Of a stretch of DNA of 64,000 nucleotides, positions 57,129 through 64,000 are shown piece by piece. The notes under the pieces are model-generated. The model was given only the letters and a program-made list of their open reading frames with translations, was not told the DNA's origin and searched no databases. The position numbers were made by a program, and so were the translations under genes. How positions within the stretch are numbered: the first letter of the stretch is position 1; each line of letters opens with the position of its first letter. The stretch is from Dipylidium caninum (Eukaryota; Platyhelminthes; Cestoda; Cyclophyllidea; Dipylidiidae), in the NCBI GenBank assembly GCA_017562135.1, contig QEYB01001436.1:372001-436000 (forward strand), written 5' to 3'.

Positions 57129-60100
57129 GTCCGACCAATTCTCGAGACTTTAAGGTCCACTTAATAAAGGAGATGGTATTTAGGGAAAGGGTTCAAATTG
57201 GTGTTAAAAATATCACTAAATACTAGGAATTAGGCCAGGACTACCCAACCACATTATAAAAGGTAGGGCAGTCTTAAAAATTCGTGCAAGAAACCCTCAC
57301 ATATTGACAGATACAACTCCGCAATAATTGATGACATGTAACCTCTTTAAGTACGCACACGCTATTTTAAAAGCCCACCTTTGCAACAGTTAACATAAAT
57401 GAGCAGGGCGGTCGTCTGAATTCTGCTCCTCGTAAAGTACGCAGAGCTCTGAAATCGATGCAATATCTTTCCATTTAAACTAGTTTATAATTAACGTGTT
57501 TGAGTGAGGTGTGGGATTATTGCATTTTACTTTGATACAATAAAATACAATTAGCAAGCCAACTTGACCGCCCATGCTCATCGTATGGGATAGCGTGTTT
57601 GGTTGATGCATAACGAAACAAAATAGTGTTTTTCCACGCAATAGTATTCTATAGTTTTATAAAGCAGCACTTTAAGTAGAGTAGTGGATTTTATGTCAAA
57701 TTGGCAAACCTGAGGGATGGGTAGGAAAGCACCAGTTTACTAACATAATAGCAAATTTAATAGTGGTGCCTTGTTAACCGTCCCTCTACTTTTCACCTAA
57801 TTTAATTTACCGGTCAAACTTAATCACACTTTGTGATAATGTGCCTATCACTCACATTAGACGATGCTTCCTACTTTTCGAAACACACATTTGATTGCAA
57901 CTGTAAGGCGTAATTTGAGGGTTTAAATTATGTAATTTTGATAACCACTGCTTTGCAACCCGCTACACATTCCAACTATTTTAGCAAAAATGAGTCATGT
58001 TTCCAAATTTACTGCTAATTGTCTATAAATGTACACCATTGTCAATTCCCCTCTTTTGAATTTAAATAATTTAGACATTAATTCGGTGGCAAGTCTACTG
58101 CACGAATGAGACCGTTAAACCCCTTGATTGATCTACGAATTCTTTCATAGGTGGCTTTTGACATGGTGAACACAGGCAAATACCTGTCGTGTAGCTACCG
58201 TAATCGATGCACAATTTTTTAATTTGATTAGAAAGAATGGAGGATTGTTTTCTCTACTGCCTGTCAAATTCATCCTCGACTGCTGTGTTTACAGAGGGGT
58301 GCGGACCTGGTAAAATCAGTGGGGGTATGACTTCTGTCGGTGATTAGCGTAGAACTTCATTCTCGCCACTTCTGGCTTCTTCCTCGCACTTTAGCGGGTC
58401 TCCACGCCTCCTGATGCCATCATTCGCGAGCACCGTCGTGGTGGACACGTCCCCTTTCCGAAGACCAGTAACGCCACACCGCCGCGACGGATGACGATGC
58501 ATCGCCAATCCGTAGACTGACTTGGTAATTGTGGTAATGTGGCACCGTGGCATCACGAGGATGTCTGCCCTGCGTTATTAGGAACTTAAACACAGTCGAC
58601 CGATTTTAACTGTATAGTCTTGGCGAGCCATGGAGGCTTGGAGGCGACTTCTACTTTAGTCTTCCCAGTTGAGTGAGAGAAGTTGGAGGAAATTTGAGCA
58701 GGTTGCCGGAGACCACCTTCCTTGCAACTAAAAGCCTCACTAGGCCTTGCAAAGCGAGCAGCAGTGACGCTTCTCCAAGTGGTTTCGCGCTACTGATGTA
58801 AAATAAGTAGGCGAATCCCAACGCCGAGTCAATTTTTTACTTCTACTGGTGTGGAGGGGAAAGTCTTCCCCAACCCTTCGGCTTTCATCGATACACAATG
58901 GGAGAAAACGGGATGAGTAGGCACCTCAACAAGGGCGTTTTGAGTAGGCTGTGATTTCCACACTCTGCCGTCCCGGGGTGAAAATCATTCCCAACTGCGA
59001 CTTCGTCCACCCTCCGCGCTGCCGACCGACCTGCTCGCGCCACGCGTCCCCCACTTCAGCTGTCTAGTCGGCCGAGTCGTGGACGTGGGTCCGTGCACCC
59101 AGAATTACGCGGCTATACGGCTAAAGCCGTCATTGAAGGGCGTGTCAAACTTCCGACGTCCACGGGGAGCACTCCGGTCAGAGGCCGAAGTGATCCTCGG
59201 CAAAATCAGCTCTTCCCAAACACGCAGCCCTTTTCTGTGAAAGCAGACCCCACCGCTGGCGTCCGCCAACCGACAACGGGCCTGACTCATGCACTTCACC
59301 TTCGACTTGCTGGTTCCGGCCACGAGATGCTCCTGCTCCCCAGCCCCGCATTCGCCCGGGCGCTCCTTCCTCGCCGACGCCTCCGGTGTGGATCGTCTCG
59401 ACCAGCTAGACACTGTATGCCCCACTTGTGTTCCGCCTTTGCCTCCGAGGCCCCGGTCGGCTTAACCAAACCCGAAGGTCGCGAGTGTAGATTTGAGGAA
59501 GGCGGTTTTCCCTCGCCTGCCACCGAAACTCGCCGTCTCACATGGTACCGCAGGCCTTTTGACCTTTCCCATTAAAAATGCGCATACTGTGAGGTGATTC
59601 TCGTCTCAAGAATAAACACGATCTTCTTCCCCTCGCCCCCCCCCCGTCCCCGTTGCCACGGCGACCAGGTGGAAGGTCCACGTCGGGGAGGTCGAGGACC
59701 CGCGCCGCCAACTGCCTTGACACTGCGGTGTCAAGCCCGGCTGGCGCGTCGGGCACCAGAGCGGCGGTCGAGCGGTTGAGCCCGCAAGGCGGGGAAGAAA
59801 TGCGCCATGATGACCGTGAGCCCCGCGGCCAATCGCCGGTCGCCTCAGCGCCGCGCCGTGGAGCCCCGGGGGCCCCGTGTCACGCGTTTCCTGTGGGTGT
59901 GCAAGACGCCCCACAGTCTGTCACCGCAAAATGGTGTAAACAGAAGGCCATGCCAAGGAAGGTGGTGGACGAGGGCCGCGAAGGTGAGGGATCCGGACGG
60001 ACCGGTCCACTGATGTAAACAAACATTGCGCATTTGTGCGCTCTCGACGAGGTGGGCGCGTCACTTCAGCGGGAGTCGAGTTGTTGAAGCCGCTAAATCG

Positions 60101-61950
60101 CAAATGCTACCTTTTGTCGGGCGACGGTGGCCTACTTTCGCCATTTCCACCTAATCCAAACTCTTGATCGTCGCCCACTACTTAATTGCATTTCAGCCTC
60201 CGCTGCCATCTTCACTTTTGCCACTTTACCGGTTGGTCTGTTGCCACAAATACACCAAAGCGACAGCATTTGCTGGGCTTATCAGCCTCATGACCAGACT
60301 GGAAGGCGCGCCGTCTTTAAGTGGGCTTTTCGCAGCTGCTCTTCGGCCTGAAGGGGCGGATGGAGGGAGGACCTCCACTCCGCAGCCCACCGGGCTGCCA
60401 GCCGCCCCAAGTGGCCAATTTCCCTATCGCAAGACGCAGACTCCCCCCTCCGTGACCTCAACCGCCAGTTGATGTTGGCACACACGCGATACAGGCCAGT
60501 TGTTCGGAGCCAGGAGTTCGCCACTCTCCTCCGGGTTCTTTGGCCTGCGGCACCCTGGAGGTTCCCCTTCCCCTCCCCCATCTGCCCACAGTCCCACGGG
60601 GCAGTGCATTCCACCCCTCCATCGCCGCCGCCGACGCCGCCGTCCTTCCCCGGCGTGTCGTCCATCTCCACCAGACGACGTGCCAAACAGTCTTTCAAGG
60701 TCACCAGCGATTGACAAGAGTTTCAACTTCAAAAATTATTATTTATGCATGTGTAAGTGTGCGTATGTACGTTTGCGTGTGTGTATTTGTTTACTTTCGT
60801 CTCAAATATACAAACAAGAGGTTAACGAGGTGACTGCAGTCTCGGCTTCACACACACGGCCTGCGAGTGTGTTTGTGTGTGTGTGTGAGTGTGTTGGCAG
60901 GCGGTCTGGTCTGGAACCAGTCGTCGCCGCGAGGGACTCTCTCGATGCTTGCCAGGTGGTTTCCCCTCTAAATCAAATTAAGACGGAATAATAAAAACAC
61001 CCTGGTGGCGGCGGTGGCGGCGGTGGCGGCGGTGGCGATGGTCCCGACGAAAATGTGAATTTTGGCAATAAAAGTGGGCATCACACCGAAGTGAGGCGCG
61101 GGAAGTGTGTGTCGACTGCCTCGAGTATATTTAGAGGGTCTGATAGGCCTTAATAAATATTTTCCACATTCCTTTAACTGCGTAGAAGGCAATTTGGTGC
61201 GTAATTCCATTAAAAAGAGCTTCATTTCACATGATATGATTATCCGCGGCGAGTGGGGAGTTGTGCAGTTTGGGGGAGGTTGGAAGGCCGCCGTTATCAC
61301 GGAGTTTTGTGGGGAGATGGGGATTTTCTGTGTGCCGGGGGGAGAGGACGCACCCAACCCTGAGGCGACGCCCTCGTTCTGGCTGTGGACCGGTGCTGTC
61401 TGCCCCGGAGGCGTGGAGAGAGGCTTGTCTGCCAACGCGTCTCTGTTTTAAACAAACACTCGCTTCAGCCTCAGTCGGAGCCGCTGGGAGGAAGTTGAAA
61501 ATCACACTCCTGTCAGGAGTGGAGGGTATCCAACGATTGGCAGTCGTGGAGAGGTCCCACGAAAGAGGTTTTTTCCTCCCCATTCGGGGAGGCTTGGCGC
61601 AGGTGATTGGTTGGAAAAGGTGGCGTGTGAGCTACAACTTGTCAAATGACACAAGCACTGAAATCATGTGTTACAGGTGGATTAGGTGCTGAGAGCTGTG
61701 CCTAACTCGCTAAATGCGATTCAAGTGTCTACCCTCACTCATTGTCACATGTCAACTCGTACTGCCGTCGCCATGAACAACAACAACAACTGCAGTTACA
61801 CCGACGACGACGACGACAGCAGAGAAGGCAGTAGTCAGATCAGTGGAGTGTGGGAGGGGAGCGGGATTTCAACACACCACACACACCCGCCACTTTGCCC
61901 TCGGCATTGTTTACACAACGTGTTCATAAGGTAATCGAATAGGCAGCCAG
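57129..61950. other. Intergenic region between GBF1 and the forkhead gene
   Basis: AT-rich to about 58.2 kb, which probably holds the GBF1 promoter, then GC-rich. The open frames at 58344-58556 (minus), 59093-59575 (plus) and 60288-60704 (minus) show no recognised domain or splice pattern. It includes TG runs near 60866-60894 and a GGTGGCGGC repeat at 61004-61037. Confidence 0.45.
61004..61037 (+). repeat. GGTGGCGGC minisatellite
   Basis: Nearly four copies of a 9-nt unit in the intergenic region upstream of the forkhead gene. It is not within a supported reading frame. Confidence 0.85.
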
Positions 61951-61957
61951 CCATCTG

Positions 61958-61988
61958 ATTGGTTGATATTGCTTCGCCACCTGATTGG
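61958..61988 (+). promoter_or_regulatory. Two inverted CCAAT boxes of the forkhead gene
   Basis: CTGATTGGT occurs twice (ATTGG at 61958-61962 and 61984-61988), 26 nt apart. The second is about 35 nt upstream of the TATA box, an arrangement typical of NF-Y-dependent promoters. Confidence 0.5.
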
Positions 61989-62020
61989 TCGGCTGGGTGC
62001 TGCCTGAGCCGACTGCGTCG

Positions 62021-62027
62021 TATAAAA
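62021..62027 (+). promoter_or_regulatory. TATA box of the forkhead gene
   Basis: TATAAAA followed by GGC. A start site about 30 nt downstream would fall near 62050, inside a TG microsatellite and just before the first in-frame ATG codons (62070 and 62109). Confidence 0.6.
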
Positions 62028-62040
62028 GGCTGGGGGTGGG

Positions 62041-62069
62041 TGTGTGTGTGTGTGTGTGTTTGTGTGTGC
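62041..62069 (+). repeat. TG microsatellite in forkhead 5' UTR
   Basis: Interrupted TG repeat between the TATA box and the first in-frame ATG. Confidence 0.9.
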
Positions 62070-62108
62070 ATGCGTGATTGGGTTACTCGCGTCAAAATCT
62101 TCGATCCA

Positions 62109-62520
62109 ATGGACACCGGAAAGAGTAACAGCCTCTGTTATAATTCCACTTCACTCCCCACGGACATATTTCGACGCCTGACAAACTACATACAGAGTCA
62201 ACAACAACAACAACAACAACAACAGCAACAACAGTTGTTGAAACAGTCAATTGATCAGGCAATTCAAATGGATCCTTTAACATCGACAGCGTTAGCTCTG
62301 AAGAAGCGGATTGACGACTTAGCCTCGGCTTCCGCGGTGAAAACGTCCACCACAACCGCGGCCAACACGAGCACCTCGACAACGACGGAGAGTGGAGCGA
62401 ATACTCCGGTGGACGATGCCGACTTCCCCTCGGATACACTCCACAAACCGCCCTACTCCTACATAGCACTCATTGCCATGGCGATAAAGAGCACCCCGGA
62501 GAAGAAGATCACGCTGAACG
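62109..62520 (+). CDS. Forkhead transcription factor, first coding exon (partial)
   Basis: Nuclear DNA-binding regulator. The exon encodes 137 complete codons and ends at donor AACG|GTGAGT in phase 1. After an N-terminal region with a 12-residue Gln run (from CAA repeats at about 62200-62236) and a Thr/Ser/Ala-rich stretch, it holds the start of the forkhead domain: HKPPYSYIALIAMAIKS, then TPEKKITLNG, which is helix 1 and the turn before helix 2. The sequence is closest, from memory, to FoxC and FoxL1 (IALIAMAI, KKITLNG). The class cannot be fixed without helix 3 and wing 2, which lie beyond the intron. I did not recognise the next exon up to 64000, so the gene is cut by the window edge. An in-frame ATG at 62070 would add 13 residues. 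A TATA box and two CCAAT boxes lie upstream. Confidence 0.85.
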
Positions 62521-62741
62521 GTGAGTGTGTCTTTTAACGACTCTCCCCCGGCTTTGATGTCTTTCCTGGCCCCATCGTCAGTGCAACACGTCCAGGTTTA
62601 AGTGGGAAAGGAGGTTTATGTTGCCTAGAATCGTTTCTCTCCGCTCGAACTCACCCTCCTTAATCGAGAAGGGCGGAGGAGGGCGGAGGAGGAGGCGAGA
62701 GAATGCCACTGGGCGGCCTCTCCCTCCAACTTCGCCGGGCT

Positions 62742-62759
62742 GGGGGGGGGGGGGGGGGG
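62742..62759 (+). repeat. Poly-G tract
   Basis: Eighteen consecutive G in the forkhead intron. Confidence 0.9.
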
Positions 62760-63100
62760 AAATGGACAGAATCCTCAGCTAAACAGAGGCGGGAACGAAT
62801 CCCCCTTTTGCCTTCTCCTCCTCCTTTCCCCAGCTCCTCACGTAGGGCTTTTCGGGCTTCACATAACAATGCAATCAGTAAAGAGCTTCACCTGTCATCC
62901 TCCCCACCGCCACCACGTAGGATTTTGGTGTGCTGCTAAGTTTTCTAACAGTTGGCGTTGACAACGCAGTCGTCAATTTGCGTGAGGAGATTTGAAGAGG
63001 CCTCCTACGTTTTCTCGTGGTTATTTTGACCCTAACCAAAGACTAAAGTGTAAATTTAGGCACAAATCTAACCGGTGCGGTCTTTTGAGCTAAAATAGCC

Positions 63101-63122
63101 GTGTGTGTGTGTGTGTGTGTGT
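63101..63122 (+). repeat. GT microsatellite
   Basis: Eleven uninterrupted GT units in the forkhead intron. Confidence 0.9.
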
Positions 63123-64000
63123 ACATATTTTTGTATATTTTTATTTTTAAAAATGCCCTTGTTGAAGTGTGCCATATATGGGCCTTTTCGTGAGAAGAGA
63201 AGAAGAAGAAGTAGGGCAGAAAGGCCATGATGTAATGCTAGAATTTCACACAAACACAAATGGGAGGCGAAATGAAAGTATGTGTGCACACACTGAGGTA
63301 AGGTGGGGCGGGACGCGGGACGGGGCGGGGAGAGGAGGGGCGAGGGAGGGGAGCGAGAATGCCTGCTCCACTTCGAAGACTGTGCCCTTCTGCATACTTT
63401 GACTTCCATTTAAAGCCTCGCTCTAAGCAGCCAAATTGTGGCAATCATTTTGGTAATCTCGCTGCTTCTCCCCTCCCCTCTCCTCCCCTCCCCCCGACTT
63501 CCTCATTTCCCCACGCCCGCGCCGCCCCCGTCGAGGAGCTCAGTTGCCCCCTCAACAGCCCCGCGCCGAGGGAGACTGTAATTGGCAGCTCCCCGCCTCG
63601 TCTCGTCTCGTCTCGCCACAAACGTCCCACTGTGTAATAAACACTTTTATCCCCCGTCACAGAGGCATTTCACCAGACGCGTTGGCGCAGTGCTCTCGTC
63701 CCTTCACCCGAGGATGAATTTGGCCCATAAAAATTGTGCTGCTGTTGCTCCTGCTGCGTGTGTGTTTTGTTTAACTTGAGCGTATTTGGCTTGTGTGTTT
63801 ACTTTACCACCTTTGCATGTGTGTTTGGAGGAATTGACTGGTATACATACACACACACACGCACAAACTACTGTTTGAAGGCTGTCACATTTGTGAAAAT
63901 ATAAATACACAAACACGTGTGCGTTTGTTCGCCTCCGGAGATGGTGTGTGTTTACACAACCCTTGAGGGGGGGAGGAGGCGAAGGGGAGCGGGAGCGGGA

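Larger units (their letters stand above)
62521..64000 (+). other. Intron of the forkhead gene
   Basis: No continuation of the forkhead domain (helix 3 WQNSIRHNLS-type motif) is visible in any plus frame up to the end. The stretch has a G18 tract (62742-62759), TG repeats (63101-63122) and C-rich segments, as expected for intron sequence. Confidence 0.5.

Noticed and set aside
59093..59575. 160-codon plus-strand open frame
   Set aside because: Residues are composition-driven, there is no motif, and the opposite strand is open too.

Overview
The window is animal nuclear DNA. Its genes carry many short introns with GT-AG borders and a few apparent GC-AG ones, and the products are animal families: NCOA5, bestrophins, forkhead, galactokinase, MIX23, GBF1 and a SETMAR-type SET protein. 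Diverged protein sequences, compact introns, long G/C homopolymers and CA/TG microsatellites make a parasitic flatworm (cestode or related) my best guess. That placement is an inference and was not tested by any search.

Layout. 1-2.7 kb has no supported gene. 2.8-8.5 kb holds three short, intronless, minus-strand genes for secreted acidic proteins, each with a TATA-like element close upstream. 9.9-14.1 kb holds a convergent pair: a pre-SET/SET/post-SET methyltransferase (+) and an eight-exon galactokinase (-), with stop codons 39 bp apart. 14.1-18.7 kb is GC-rich with nothing recognisable. 18.7-19.0 kb holds the last two exons of MIX23 (-). After an AT-rich gap, a six-exon NCOA5-like coregulator (+) runs from 21.1 to 26.0 kb and converges on the first of two tandem bestrophin chloride-channel genes (-; A at 26.1-34.8 kb, B at 36.5-41.0 kb). 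A 20-exon GBF1 Arf-GEF gene (-) fills 42.7-57.1 kb. After about 5 kb without a supported gene, a forkhead gene (+) starts at about 62.1 kb behind CCAAT and TATA elements and runs off the right edge, with only its first coding exon recognised.

I built the exon models by hand from similarity to remembered human family members, splice consensus and phase bookkeeping. For GALK, bestrophin A, NCOA5 and GBF1 the exon lengths sum to a continuous reading frame from ATG to stop, apart from one extra C in GBF1. Bestrophin B has an 80-nt exon where its paralogue has 78 nt.

The genes do not form one pathway. The most notable points are: the tandem bestrophins, with a large insertion in the cytosolic loop and a stop codon inside a shared splice donor; the two frame disruptions; apparent GC-AG introns; a Glu-to-Asp change in the galactokinase sugar-binding motif; an altered SET motif; and the cluster of TATA-driven secreted acidic proteins. 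I found no mobile element, CRISPR array, tRNA or rRNA that I can support.
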